A stretch of DNA of 32,770 nt from the NCBI GenBank assembly GCA_024638645.1, contig JAHEJX010000037.1, forward strand, positions 1 to 32,770, given 5' to 3'. Shown here piece after piece: positions 24,049 through 32,770 of this stretch. The position numbers and the translations under genes are program-made. The DNA comes from Actinomycetes bacterium (GTDB lineage Bacteria > Actinomycetota > Acidimicrobiia > Spongiisociales > UBA5794). How positions within the stretch are numbered: position 1 is the first letter of the stretch; each line of letters starts with the position of its first letter. The notes under the pieces are model-generated. The model saw only the letters and a list, made by a program, of their open reading frames with translations, ran no database searches and was not told where the DNA came from.

Positions 24049-25704
24049 CTAGATGAGCCCCAGTAGCTGCCACAACGGAACGACCGCGCCCACGAGAATG
24101 GCGATGCCGACCAGATCGAGGATCGAGCCCTTGCGCAGGATCTCGCGCACTGTGAAGAGATCGGTGCTGTAAGCAAGCATGGTCGGCGGCGTGCCGATCA
24201 CCAGAGCGAAGTCGATCGAAGAGGCGATCGCCACGACGACCACGAGTAGGGCGGGTGCCACACCGATGACGCCGGCGAGCGGAATCGCCAGCGGGATCAG
24301 CGTCGCCGCCGATCCGGTGTTGGAGGCAACAGTCGTCAGCGTCAATGCCACGAGCGCCACGGCCAAGATCGCCAACCAGGCGGGCCAAGCTGCCAGGACT
24401 CCGAGGCGCGCCACGACCCAGTCGGACGTACCGGTGGCAACCATGAAGCTGCCGAGCGCCAGGCCCCCGCCGAACGTGAGCAGAGTCGGCCATGAAATGC
24501 GCGCCAGGTCGGACGGCTCGATCAACCCGACGGCAAACAGGACTACGGCCCCGGCCAGGGCCACTATGCCAGGCGATTGCCCGTGCCACTGTTGGCTGAG
24601 CCATCCGGCGAACACTGCGGCAAACACTGCGAGCACAGCCCACTGGCGGCGCCCCAGCCCAACAGTGGCAGCGGCTTCGGCCTGCGCCCGTTGCCTCGTC
24701 TGGGCAAATCGGGTCCGATCTACCTGCACGCCGCTGACCCGCCACAAATACAGCCCGATGACGGGCAAGAACAGCACGACCATTGGGACGCCGAAGCGGA
24801 ACCAGCCGGCGAAACTGATTTCGCGGCCGGTTACCGAATCGAGGAACTCGATGGCCAGCAGGTTGGCCGGCGTACCGATGGCGCTGCCAACGCCGCCGAG
24901 GGTCGCGGCATATGCAATGCCGAGCACCATCATCTTGCGGTAGCCCTGATGTTCCAACGGCGCGGTGATGGCCAGCGCAATCGGGAGCAGGACGGCGACT
25001 GCCGCAGTGTTGGACATCCACATGGACATGAAGGCGGTGATACCGAGCATGGCGGCGAACAACCGGCCGGGAGTTCGCCCGAGTCGAGCGACGACGGTCA
25101 CTGCTGCGAGCCGATCGAGATCCACGCGGCGCATCGCTTCTGCCATGAGAAAACCGGCAAAGAACAACACGATGATCGGATCGAAGAACGGCGCTAGGGC
25201 GTCGCCGGCCGCAGCCACGCCGGCGAAGGTCAGGACGACAGGAATCCCAAGAGCCGTAACGAAAATGGGCACAACCTCGGACACCCATAGGACGATGACT
25301 GCAGCGAGTAGCCCGAGCACGATGCCGACATCGACAGGGGCGCGGCGCGCCGCTCGGAAGGTGCTGCCGTCCTGGCTGAGGACGGGCACCGACTCCCGCG
25401 TGCCGTCGGCGAGCACGAGCGTCACCGCCACGTCGCCCAAGGTCGCTGCCTCCGTGGTGAATACCACCTCGACCCTGCCGTCGCGAGGCACTCCGGACGG
25501 CAGGACGACAGTCGCACCGGGCCTGGCTATGTCAACCTCGTCGGTGTCCCCGATCGTGACGGTTTCGTCGACGACCACATTGTCCGCGACAGTGATTTCG
25601 AGACGGCCGGCGCCCGCTTCCCACGGGCCGGGGGCAAAGTTCGCCACTACAAGGCCGGAGGCCACGGCAAGAAGGACGATGAGGGCACGGCGCACCGGAG
25701 TCAC
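24049..25704 (-). CDS. SLC13/DASS family transporter with extracytoplasmic beta domain
   Basis: A 551-residue integral membrane protein of the divalent anion:sodium symporter family, which imports dicarboxylates, sulfate or phosphate. The two family SNT motifs are at 231-233 (SNTAAVAVLLP) and 461-463 (SNTGSAATLIP), each paired with a GTP loop (GTPANLLA at 277, GTPPTMLAYS at 504). Unusually, the first membrane segment (about 8-24) is followed by a soluble beta-rich region of roughly 100 residues (30-120) before the transport core begins. That region should lie outside the membrane and is not part of standard members. The GTG start has no clear ribosome binding site and may be leaderless. It is divergent from the hydrolase gene. 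Confidence 0.87.
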   Translation of the reverse strand: MTPVRRALIVLLAVASGLVVANFAPGPWEAGAGRLEITVADNVVVDETVTIGDTDEVDIARPGATVVLPSGVPRDGRVEVVFTTEAATLGDVAVTLVLADGTRESVPVLSQDGSTFRAARRAPVDVGIVLGLLAAVIVLWVSEVVPIFVTALGIPVVLTFAGVAAAGDALAPFFDPIIVLFFAGFLMAEAMRRVDLDRLAAVTVVARLGRTPGRLFAAMLGITAFMSMWMSNTAAVAVLLPIALAITAPLEHQGYRKMMVLGIAYAATLGGVGSAIGTPANLLAIEFLDSVTGREISFAGWFRFGVPMVVLFLPVIGLYLWRVSGVQVDRTRFAQTRQRAQAEAAATVGLGRRQWAVLAVFAAVFAGWLSQQWHGQSPGIVALAGAVVLFAVGLIEPSDLARISWPTLLTFGGGLALGSFMVATGTSDWVVARLGVLAAWPAWLAILAVALVALTLTTVASNTGSAATLIPLAIPLAGVIGVAPALLVVVVAIASSIDFALVIGTPPTMLAYSTDLFTVREILRKGSILDLVGIAILVGAVVPLWQLLGLI

Positions 25705-25824
25705 GCCGGGAGTATGTCACCGTGGAGGCCGGCACTTGACTTTGTTCGCCGTCGTCGCTGCACGCGACAGAGTCGAAGCCGTCGGCGACCTTGACTCGGC
25801 CCCGTTCCGCGGGATGATGGGTGC

Positions 25825-26460
25825 GTGGATAGCGCCGCACCCAGCCGCGAGGTGACGATCCCGGCCGGCCACCTGAGCCTGACGGGAACCCTCACCATTC
25901 CCGCCGACGCCATGGGGCTCGTGCTGTTCGCCCACGGCAGCGGGAGCAGCCGGCTCAGCCCTCGCAACCGCCAGGTGGCCGTAGCCCTCAACGCTACGGG
26001 ACTGGGAACGCTCCTTTTCGACCTGCTGACGCCGGAAGAGGCCGCCGACCGCGCTCGGGTCTTCGACATCCCGCTCCTGGCAGCGCGTCTCGGCCACGCC
26101 ACCACTTGGATCGAAACGGAGGCACCCGGGCGAGGGCTTGGGTACTTCGGAGCCAGCACAGGCGCAGGAGCCGCCCTGTGGGCGGCGACCGATCACAACG
26201 TGGCGGCGGTGGTGTCCCGAGGTGGCCGCCCCGATCTCGCCGGCCCCCGCCTAGATCTGGTGCGGGCGCCCACCCTGCTCATCGTCGGTAGCCTCGATCA
26301 CCAAGTCATCGAGCTGAACCGCAAGGCCATGGCCTCGCTCACTTGCCCTCACGAGCTCGCCATCGTCCCGGACGCCACCCACTTGTTCGAAGAGCCGGGA
26401 ACCCTCGAACACGTGGCCGAGTTAGCCGCCGCCTGGTTCACAGGGCACCTGTCCGGCTGA
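25825..26460 (+). CDS. Alpha/beta hydrolase, dienelactone-hydrolase-like
   Basis: A 211-residue soluble alpha/beta hydrolase. The nucleophile elbow is GYFGASTGA (Ser111), the acid is in IVGSLDHQV (Asp158) and the base is in DATHLFEEPG (His186). The oxyanion loop is FAHGSGSSR (35-43). This pattern matches the small dienelactone-hydrolase-like group common in actinobacteria; the substrate is unknown. The GTG at 25825 is the only suitable start in frame, with no strong ribosome binding site upstream, so it may be leaderless. It ends 75 bases from the stop of the convergent FG-GAP lipoprotein gene. Confidence 0.82.
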   Translation: MDSAAPSREVTIPAGHLSLTGTLTIPADAMGLVLFAHGSGSSRLSPRNRQVAVALNATGLGTLLFDLLTPEEAADRARVFDIPLLAARLGHATTWIETEAPGRGLGYFGASTGAGAALWAATDHNVAAVVSRGGRPDLAGPRLDLVRAPTLLIVGSLDHQVIELNRKAMASLTCPHELAIVPDATHLFEEPGTLEHVAELAAAWFTGHLSG

Positions 26461-26535
26461 TTGCCGACGGACCTGGCCACCGCCACCTGCTCGGTGAACG
26501 AGACACCGAAGGTGATCGCACCCGTGGGAGCGTCG

Positions 26536-28212
26536 CTAGCTACATCCCCCAGGCAGCCGGATGTGTCTATTCGCAACGACATTATCCATTGAAAGCTCGC
26601 GCCCTGAAGGGAGGCGCACGACGACATCCACTATGTCGACCTCGCCGAGCCCGATGTGGGCGATCGCCTGAACACCGGCCGAGTATCCGCGAGATGCCGT
26701 GATACCGGCGGCTCCGATCAACGTGTTGGGAGCCGAAGACGACCCGGCTGAGGCATGCACGAACACCTGAGCGCCGATCCCACCCCCAGCTTCGGCGCCG
26801 ATCGAGACTTCGAGCCAGTTTCCCGAAGCGGTCTCGTTGCGCAGGAGGTAGGAAGGGAGGGAGGGTTCGAACTCCACGAGCAGCAGATCGAGCCTTCCGT
26901 CCAGATCGACGTCGGCGGCCGGTGCAGCCACCCAGTACTGGGCATCGCCGAGGCCCTCGGGAGGAGCGAAGCGAGGCAACCCCTCCTCGATACCGAGACC
27001 CCGGAACACCGCCGGCCGTGTCCCAGCTGTGGACGATGCAGAAGTGACGATGTCGGGCCAGCCATCGTTGTCAAGGTCGACTATCTCAACATGGGGTGCC
27101 TTTGTCGGCAAGGGAACAAGTCCGGCTACATCCGTGATTTCATCGAAGGCGATCACGCCTCTCGGTTCGGTGCGGTTCAAGAAGAGCCGCACCGGAGCCG
27201 GGACACCGTCGTCGACGGTGCTATTGAAGTGTTGCCCGATCACCAAGTCCATGCGACCGTCGCGGTCGACATCTCCAAATGCGGCGCCGGCTGGGTCGTC
27301 CTCATTGCCGATCGGCGGCCACCGGAAGACACCAGGGGCCGCTTCTTCGAAGCCGTCTCCCACATCGAGGAAGAGCCGGTTGTCGCCGGCAATGAAGATA
27401 TCTACGTCGTTATCGCCATCGACGTCCGCAGTGGCTACGCCAAGGCCGGCCAGAGCATCAGGCAACCCGGCGGCGGCAGTGACATCGATGAACTGCAATT
27501 GACCGGCGTTTCGATAGAGCCGGCTGTGACCACCCCGATAGCGGTCCTCGGCGATGAAAAGGTCCAGCAACCCGTCAGAATCGTAATCCAGGACCCCTAT
27601 CGATCTCCCTCCGAGGTCCGCGGCAATTCCGCTGTCGACAGATCGGAAAGATCCATCGACGTTCTCGTAGACGGTGGTCGTCGCGAGGCCCTGGCCACTC
27701 TTGACGTTGTGCGCCAGGACGAGGTCGAGATCGCCGTCGTTGTCGAGATCGACGAACGCCGCCCCGGAGGAGCGCCCGTATGACTGAGGGAAGTCTTCCA
27801 ATGTGGCGAAAGCTCCATCACTCTGCACGAGCAGCCGATCGGGAGCGGGTTGGATCGCACCGCGATGCTGGTAACGCTCTGTCGGTCGATCTGCGAATGT
27901 TCCCACCACGAGATCGGGGAGCAGATCACCGTTGATGTCACCCCAAGCGGCGGCGTGCGCAAACATCCCGGTTAGCGGCTCGATCAGCCCGGAAGCTGCG
28001 GTCACATCCGAGAACGAGATGTCACCGGAACCATCCGCTGGATCTGCCTGCCAGCAGGTCACTGCGGCCAGCACGTCCTTGTTCTCACCGTCACCTGTCA
28101 CAGCAGGCGTCGACGACGCTGTCTCCTCTTCCTCCCCGATCACGCCCGATGAGTCGCCGGAACATCCGCCGGCCAGCAACAGAGCCGCGATGAGCGCGCA
28201 AGTCCGCTTCAC
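26536..28212 (-). CDS. FG-GAP/VCBS and ASPIC/UnbV beta-propeller lipoprotein
   Basis: A 558-residue lipoprotein: lipobox LLLAGGC (Cys17), an acidic Ser/Thr linker, then FG-GAP/VCBS repeats with calcium-binding DxDxDGxxD loops, for example WGDINGDLLPDLVV, FVDLDNDGDLDLVL, VLDYDSDGLLDLFIA, TADVDGDNDVDIFIA, FGDVDRDGRMDLVI, IVDLDNDGWPDIVT and AADVDLDGRLDLLLV. These build a seven-bladed propeller. The C-terminus (about 470-558) is an ASPIC/UnbV domain with NWLEVSIGAEAGGGIGA and GYSAGVQAIAHIGLG. Such proteins bind calcium and partners on the cell surface. The GTG start overlaps the upstream stop by four bases (GTGA) without its own ribosome binding site, so its translation depends on the preceding gene. 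Confidence 0.88.
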   Translation of the reverse strand: MKRTCALIAALLLAGGCSGDSSGVIGEEEETASSTPAVTGDGENKDVLAAVTCWQADPADGSGDISFSDVTAASGLIEPLTGMFAHAAAWGDINGDLLPDLVVGTFADRPTERYQHRGAIQPAPDRLLVQSDGAFATLEDFPQSYGRSSGAAFVDLDNDGDLDLVLAHNVKSGQGLATTTVYENVDGSFRSVDSGIAADLGGRSIGVLDYDSDGLLDLFIAEDRYRGGHSRLYRNAGQLQFIDVTAAAGLPDALAGLGVATADVDGDNDVDIFIAGDNRLFLDVGDGFEEAAPGVFRWPPIGNEDDPAGAAFGDVDRDGRMDLVIGQHFNSTVDDGVPAPVRLFLNRTEPRGVIAFDEITDVAGLVPLPTKAPHVEIVDLDNDGWPDIVTSASSTAGTRPAVFRGLGIEEGLPRFAPPEGLGDAQYWVAAPAADVDLDGRLDLLLVEFEPSLPSYLLRNETASGNWLEVSIGAEAGGGIGAQVFVHASAGSSSAPNTLIGAAGITASRGYSAGVQAIAHIGLGEVDIVDVVVRLPSGRELSMDNVVANRHIRLPGGCS

Positions 28213-29540
28213 GGGAGGGTGACGATGATCAGCACGACTTCTCCGAATCCGCCGTCGTCGTTGGTGTCGCTGGCGTTCATCCCCAGGTAGATCGTCCTCG
28301 CCTGGCTGTCTATGGCGACGCTGTATGTTCCACCGAGTCGCATCCCGAGGTGTTGCGCGGCGAGTGGCTGTAGCTCAACGACGATCTCCTGCATACCCGT
28401 CGTGGTATCGACCGCAATGAGCGGCGCGCCGTGCTTCCAAGAATCTCCGTGCGCCCGTGGAACCGAGTACAGCTTCGTCCCGTCCGGGGAGAGAGCGACC
28501 GATGTTGTGTACCCGACCGCTGCGCCGAGGCTGCGCACCATCCCCTCGGGACTGAGGGCGAAGAAGACTTCGGGCTCCCGCGTAACACCGTATACGGTGC
28601 CATCCGCATCGGGCCCGGTGGCGGCACGGAGCCAGTTCCCCGGAAGCTCGGCATCAAGCACTGACTGTGTGTTCGACTGTGGGTCGTACACGGCGAGTCT
28701 GCCGCCGCCGATCGAGTAGTAGGCCCTTCCTTCGGCATCAACCGCAATGGACCGGTACCCAGTGTGGGATGGATCGCTGTCGACGAAGACCGTCGAACCG
28801 TCGGCGGCCTCACGCACGACGAATGCTCCGGCATCATCGCCCAGCGGATCGACCGCTTCCGCGTACAGAAGCGTTCCGTCGGGAGATGCAGCTAGAGACG
28901 GGACGCCGTGTTCGGGGTAGAACACACCCTGAGCGCCGATTGTCAGACGCTGCGGGTCGATACTGATCAGCACGTCACCCTGATATCCGGCAGTGAACTC
29001 GATACCACGGCGGCTTCCCCAATACGTGGTCACCATGACGTTGTCACATGGGCCTCGGACCATCTGGGCGTGGATCTTGCCGTACCCCCAATCACCCGGT
29101 GCGTGCCCAGCGATCGCCTGCACATCGCCGATCCGCGTCAACAACCGGCTGGCGGGGTTGTACTCGAAGAGATACGCATTCCCGTCCGGAGCCCGATGGT
29201 CACCAACGCCGGAGAGGTACCTGCCGTCGTCGAGCACCACACCCTGGCCCCAATGCGACCACGGTTTGCCTTCATAATCCGGATGTGGATACCTGACCGC
29301 TTCGACGCGCGGACTTGTGTCGCTGCCTTCAGCAAGGAGGACAGTCTGCGCCGACTCCTCCGCGGTCCACGGCACTTCAGTGGGCGGTCCCTCGCATCGC
29401 ACTCCGTCGTCCACGGCCTCCGCAGTGGTGGTCGCCACAACGCCTCGTTCGGATTGGTCGGCGCTTTCGAGCGTTGCGGACGAGCATGCGGACACAACGA
29501 CGGCAAGAATCAGAACCGTGGTCCGCAGCTGATTGCTCAT
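28209..29540 (-). CDS. Beta-propeller lipoprotein coupled to the UnbV lipoprotein
   Basis: A 443-residue lipoprotein with lipobox VVVSAC (Cys19) and an acidic linker, then repeated blade-like segments such as SHWGQGVVLDDGRYLSGVGD, VPSLAASPDGTLLYAEA, RSIAVDAEGRAYYS, TSVALSPDGTKLYSVP and TYSVAIDSQARTIYLGM. This is a WD40/NHL-type surface propeller of unknown ligand. Residue stretches with conserved His and Trp (KPWSHWGQG, APGDWGYGKIHAQM) suggest a binding or catalytic face. The start at 29540 has a GGGGGA stretch close upstream; a longer frame to 29618 would hide the signal peptide. It forms a two-gene operon with the FG-GAP lipoprotein and is divergent from the B3/4 gene. Confidence 0.8.
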   Translation of the reverse strand: MSNQLRTTVLILAVVVSACSSATLESADQSERGVVATTTAEAVDDGVRCEGPPTEVPWTAEESAQTVLLAEGSDTSPRVEAVRYPHPDYEGKPWSHWGQGVVLDDGRYLSGVGDHRAPDGNAYLFEYNPASRLLTRIGDVQAIAGHAPGDWGYGKIHAQMVRGPCDNVMVTTYWGSRRGIEFTAGYQGDVLISIDPQRLTIGAQGVFYPEHGVPSLAASPDGTLLYAEAVDPLGDDAGAFVVREAADGSTVFVDSDPSHTGYRSIAVDAEGRAYYSIGGGRLAVYDPQSNTQSVLDAELPGNWLRAATGPDADGTVYGVTREPEVFFALSPEGMVRSLGAAVGYTTSVALSPDGTKLYSVPRAHGDSWKHGAPLIAVDTTTGMQEIVVELQPLAAQHLGMRLGGTYSVAIDSQARTIYLGMNASDTNDDGGFGEVVLIIVTLP

Positions 29541-29556
29541 ATTCCCCCGTAGCAGT

Positions 29557-29570
29557 CGGTAAGCATACCG
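29557..29570. promoter_or_regulatory. Small inverted repeat in divergent promoter region
   Basis: CGGTA-AGCA-TACCG lies in the 92-base gap between the lipoprotein operon and the B3/4 gene, 17 bases upstream of the minus-strand start codon. It could be an operator or part of the 5' leader of the lipoprotein mRNA. The repeat is short, so chance is possible. Confidence 0.3.
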
Positions 29571-29632
29571 AGCTGGGTATCGCAGCGACTCAGCCCAGAG
29601 TGCAGGCTGCGTGTGCATTAGCGTGGAACTCG

Positions 29633-30340
29633 ATGTCGCAGCTGTTCCGGTATGACCCGGCCATCATCGATCACTTCCCCACGATCCGGGCGGGGGTGAT
29701 TCATGCCAGTGGGCTGGCCAACGAGCCCAGCCAACCGGCCCTCATTGACGAATACCTAGCCGAACAGGAGACCGTCAAAGTCCGCCTCGACGGGATAGCG
29801 CTCGCCGACTTACCGTCGATCAATGCGTGGCGACGCGCATTCAGCCAATTCGGCGTCAAGCCGACGCAATACCGGTCCGCCGCCGAGGCACTGCTGCGCC
29901 GCTTGACCAAACAAGGCGACATCCCAACGATCAACACGCTCGTCGACATCGGCAACCTGATCTCGATTCGCAACGCCATGCCGGTCGCCGTGTTCGACCA
30001 GGCCACTATTGCTGCCCCGACCACGGTGCGGTTCGCCACGGGCGAGGAACGGTTCACCGACCTCGGATCCAGCGATGCGCTCAACCCCGAACCCGGTGAG
30101 GTGGTCTTCGCAGACGAGGACGGCGTGGTAAGCGCTCGCCGCTGGTGCTGGCGGCAAAGTGCCCAGAGCGCCACAGGCCCGACAACGGTCGAGGCGCTCT
30201 TCGTCATCGAAGGCCACCACGAGACGGCAAGCCACGAGATCGACCAGGCCCTGGAGGATTTGGAAACCCTGCTCGGCCACTGCCAGCCGGCCAGCACCCG
30301 TACCATCGGTCGGTTGTCGCCGTCAGCGCCAGAGTTCTAG
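29633..30340 (+). CDS. Stand-alone B3/4 (phenylalanyl-tRNA synthetase beta editing-like) domain protein
   Basis: A 235-residue soluble protein consisting mainly of a B3/4 domain like the editing domain of the phenylalanyl-tRNA synthetase beta subunit. The diagnostic stretch is LVDIGNLISIRNAMPVAVFD (about 103-122), followed by TVRFATGEERFTDLG and NPEPGEVVFADEDGVVSARRW. Free-standing members are presumed to act on mischarged tRNA or aminoacyl-type substrates, but this has not been shown for this group. The ATG at 29633 was chosen because similarity to the family begins just after it; there is only a weak GGAA upstream, so the message may be leaderless. A compact hairpin follows the stop. Confidence 0.82.
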   Translation: MSQLFRYDPAIIDHFPTIRAGVIHASGLANEPSQPALIDEYLAEQETVKVRLDGIALADLPSINAWRRAFSQFGVKPTQYRSAAEALLRRLTKQGDIPTINTLVDIGNLISIRNAMPVAVFDQATIAAPTTVRFATGEERFTDLGSSDALNPEPGEVVFADEDGVVSARRWCWRQSAQSATGPTTVEALFVIEGHHETASHEIDQALEDLETLLGHCQPASTRTIGRLSPSAPEF

Positions 30341-30354
30341 CCTCGGCTCGAGGC
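30340..30354 (+). terminator. Compact hairpin after the B3/4 gene
   Basis: GCCTCG-GCT-CGAGGC is a perfect six-base-pair stem that begins on the last base of the B3/4 stop codon. No T-run follows, so it could be a Rho-assisted or mRNA-stabilising hairpin. Confidence 0.4.
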
Positions 30355-30476
30355 AAACGGCGCTGCCGACACACGGGGTGGACTTGTTCGGAAGGTGCCC
30401 GTCGTTGGATTGACCTCGATGGTCCAGCGGGAGTTGTGAACGCCGCGACGCTCCACGACCTCGCGTTCAGGCTGGC

Positions 30477-30821
30477 TCAGATCTCGTCGAACTTGCGGAC
30501 GACCCGCATCACCAGGTTCTGAACGACCGTCCACCCCAGGAGGGCCGCGACAATCGCCGGATCGAATCCGTCACCGGCGATCGCCGTGAAGCCGCCGCCG
30601 CCGAACAGCGAATCGAGCCCACTGCCGACCCCCTGTACAGGGGCGGCGAGCACGTTGCTCCAGGTGGCGATCAACTCTCCAATACCTGCATCCGCCGGGA
30701 TGACCCCGAGGTCGAGCAATATCCTGGCAACGAGCACAAGATGGATCAACGCAAACGTCAACAAGACGGCCCGCCGAATCAAACGCGAAAGGTCGAAGTT
30801 GGTGGTCGTTTGTTGCAGCAT
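30477..30821 (-). CDS. Small membrane protein of unknown function
   Basis: A 114-residue protein with an N-terminal amphipathic/basic segment (LSRLIRRA), a transmembrane helix at about 18-40 (VLLTFALIHLVLVARILLDL), a Gly-rich middle (SLFGGGGFTAIAGDG) and a second hydrophobic helix near 88-108. The layout is loosely like YggT-type small membrane proteins, but no diagnostic motif confirms that. The ATG at 30821 has GGGAG seven bases upstream. It stands alone, followed by about 136 bases before the B3/4 gene end and preceded by a 255-base gap in which I see no gene. Confidence 0.7.
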   Translation of the reverse strand: MLQQTTTNFDLSRLIRRAVLLTFALIHLVLVARILLDLGVIPADAGIGELIATWSNVLAAPVQGVGSGLDSLFGGGGFTAIAGDGFDPAIVAALLGWTVVQNLVMRVVRKFDEI

Positions 30822-31076
30822 GCAGCTCTCCCTCAGTTGCCGAAGACGAAGTCCTCGTGATCGCTCTCGTGTCCCACCCCGTGACTACAAGAGCCTGCCG
30901 GAAGCCTACTGATACATCGGAGGCGCAGACCGAACGACCTCGACGCGGAGGGCTCTCGACCCGGCGCCGACCAACGGCCGGCCCAGCCTCAGGCTCGAGA
31001 TCGAGGAGCTCCCGCTGCCGTCTCCGAGCTCGCCGATCTCTTGTCATGGCGCGGCACGGATCTGCCGAGGCTTTGC

Positions 31077-31493
31077 TCAGCCGGGCACAGAGGCTGTGTC
31101 ATCGATGCCGTTGAAGATGAACGCCGGGATGCCTGGAGTATTCGGGAGGTCCTTCATGCACACATACCCATTCTGGTTGAGGTCGAGACCGGCCCACTGG
31201 ACGACCTTGACGAAAAACTCGGTCTCGGCTGCAGACGAGAATCCTGCGGCGATAGCGAACGCTTCGTACTCGGCTGAGAACGTCACACCGTCGGCTTCGT
31301 AGACGGCAATTCCCATTTCGGCGAAGCCTTCGACCGACCGATCCCACCATCTGTCCACATCGACACGCTCAAAAGCCGAAGCTCCCGCAGGGCAGCTGAG
31401 GCTCGGCTTTGCGGCGGAGGCTGCTGCCGGTAATGCCATCACAAGGGCGGTAGCGGCGCCCAAGACGAGCCATCGGCTCAATGACTTCTTCAT
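31077..31493 (-). CDS. Small secreted protein with EF-hand-like loop
   Basis: A 138-residue exported protein. A signal peptide (MKKSLSRWLVLGAATALVMAL, then ASAA) ends near residue 28. The mature region has a Cys (LSCPAG), a helical middle with Trp-Trp (DRWWDRS), and near the end DLNQNGYVCMKDLP, an Asp/Asn-rich loop resembling calcium-binding EF-hand or excalibur-type loops, with a Cys that could pair with the first. Function unknown; probably extracytoplasmic and calcium-dependent. AGGAG lies seven bases before the ATG. It is divergent from the ECF sigma factor gene, so it may be one of its targets. Confidence 0.75.
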   Translation of the reverse strand: MKKSLSRWLVLGAATALVMALPAAASAAKPSLSCPAGASAFERVDVDRWWDRSVEGFAEMGIAVYEADGVTFSAEYEAFAIAAGFSSAAETEFFVKVVQWAGLDLNQNGYVCMKDLPNTPGIPAFIFNGIDDTASVPG

Positions 31494-31632
31494 CGTTCTC
31501 TCCTTCTGGCCCGCATGTCTGCGAGGCCGTCAACCCCCAATGACCGGCACAGCCGCCGCGGGGACAGGCAATATGTCGAGACGCGTAGGTGAGCGGATTT
31601 GCATGTCCCCGGCCTACCGATGCCGGCCATAA

Positions 31633-32222
31633 ATGTACGAACGTCGGATGAGAGAGCCACCCGTGGCCACCCGAGAGAACAAGCGGACGAAGCTGCACGC
31701 AGCCTTCGAGCAACACTTCGAGGCCATTAGCCGTTACTGCCACCGCAGACTGCCCACTGCCGACGCGAATGACGCAACTGCGCAGGTCTTCGTGGTGGCC
31801 TGGCGCAGGGTCGAAGACATGCCGGACGGAGACGAAACGCTTCCTTGGCTGTACGGCATCGCTCGCAACCATGTGCGCACGGCTCGGCGATCCGCACAGC
31901 GCCTCACGAACCTGCGCGCCAAGCTGAACGGCCAAGCACGTGTCATGGATCCCGGTCCCGAGGCGGTCATCGTGCGGAACGACGAACAGAACCAACTGCT
32001 GCGTGCACTTGCCACGCTCAAGGCAGAGGACCGGGAGATCCTGTACCTCCGCAGCTATGAACAGTTGTCGTCATCAGAAATGGCAGCGGTGTTGGGTTGC
32101 AGTGCCGAAGCTGCGAAGAAGCGGTCGACACGGGCCCTGCAACGACTTCGAGTGGCGGCAGGTCTGCCGCAGGTTCAGATAATCACACCCAGTTCTAAGC
32201 AGATGCGGGAAGGAGGCGGGGC

Positions 32223-32226
<4 letters not shown>
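31633..32226 (+). CDS. ECF-type RNA polymerase sigma factor
   Basis: A sigma-70 family ECF factor of up to 197 residues. Region 2 (about 25-80) includes FEAISRYCHRRL, DATAQVFVVAWRRVEDMPDG and LPWLYGIARNHV; region 4 (about 120-175) includes LKAEDREILYLRSYEQLSSSEMAAVLGCSAEAAKKR, written here in parts: LRSYEQLSSSEMAAVLG is the helix-turn-helix. The start is unclear: ATG 31633, ATG 31648 and GTG 31663 are in frame, and the last is closest to the conserved region and follows GAGAG. Its stop overlaps the next gene by four bases (ATGA), the usual arrangement of sigma factor and membrane regulator. Confidence 0.87.

Positions 32227-32770
<544 letters not shown>

Noticed and set aside
23804-25288. Very long minus-strand frame of 494 codons
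   Set aside because: It is an out-of-frame shadow of the DASS transporter, with Arg/Gly/Ser-rich composition and no start signal.
30822-31076. Possible small gene in the 255-base gap
   Set aside because: Frames on both strands are Arg/Ser-rich without start signals; nothing supports a gene or RNA.

Overview
The window looks like a chromosomal segment of a high-GC, Gram-positive-type actinobacterium, plausibly from or near class Acidimicrobiia. This is inferred from GC-rich codon use, GTG starts with strong GGAGG-type ribosome binding sites, many Cys-lipidated and Sec-secreted proteins, long poly-Thr linkers, AMIN-like lipoproteins, and secreted S8 proteases. I see no rRNA, tRNA, CRISPR array, phage gene or insertion sequence, and genes are packed with many 1-4 base overlaps.

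Layout. 1-2.5 kb: the start of a lipoprotein, a DUF2383 four-helix bundle protein and an SRPBCC protein on the minus strand, then a secreted beta-propeller. 2.5-8.2 kb: a MarR regulator divergent from a 1666-residue secreted subtilase, with a clear palindromic operator between them. 8.2-9.5 kb: a cupin, a lipoprotein and a decayed MerR fragment. 9.5-12.6 kb: a tightly coupled four-gene minus-strand operon with an Lgt-like membrane protein, a proline-rich membrane protein, a radical SAM enzyme of the MJ0619/tetraether-synthase type, and a small membrane protein. 12.9-17.3 kb: a TolB-like secreted propeller, a second subtilase whose C-terminus carries a tryptophan every fifth residue twenty times, and a lipoprotein with two AMIN-like domains.

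17.6-23.9 kb is a sugar-metabolism island: a GT4 enzyme closely resembling mannosylfructose-phosphate or sucrose-phosphate synthases, a convergent (alpha/alpha)6-type glycoside hydrolase, a sucrose-phosphatase-type HAD phosphatase, a second GT4 enzyme and a DUF4922 nucleotidyltransferase-like protein. Together they suggest synthesis, dephosphorylation and recycling of a non-reducing fructoside or related compatible solute, with the last gene possibly handling the NDP-sugar.

24.0-32.8 kb: a DASS-family carboxylate/anion transporter with an extra extracytoplasmic domain, an alpha/beta hydrolase, a translationally coupled pair of beta-propeller lipoproteins, a stand-alone B3/4-domain protein, a small membrane protein, a small secreted protein, and an ECF sigma factor coupled to a membrane partner gene that runs off the window. 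The most interesting candidates for undescribed biology are the Lgt-like/radical SAM operon, the Trp-periodic protease tail, and the five-gene sugar island.
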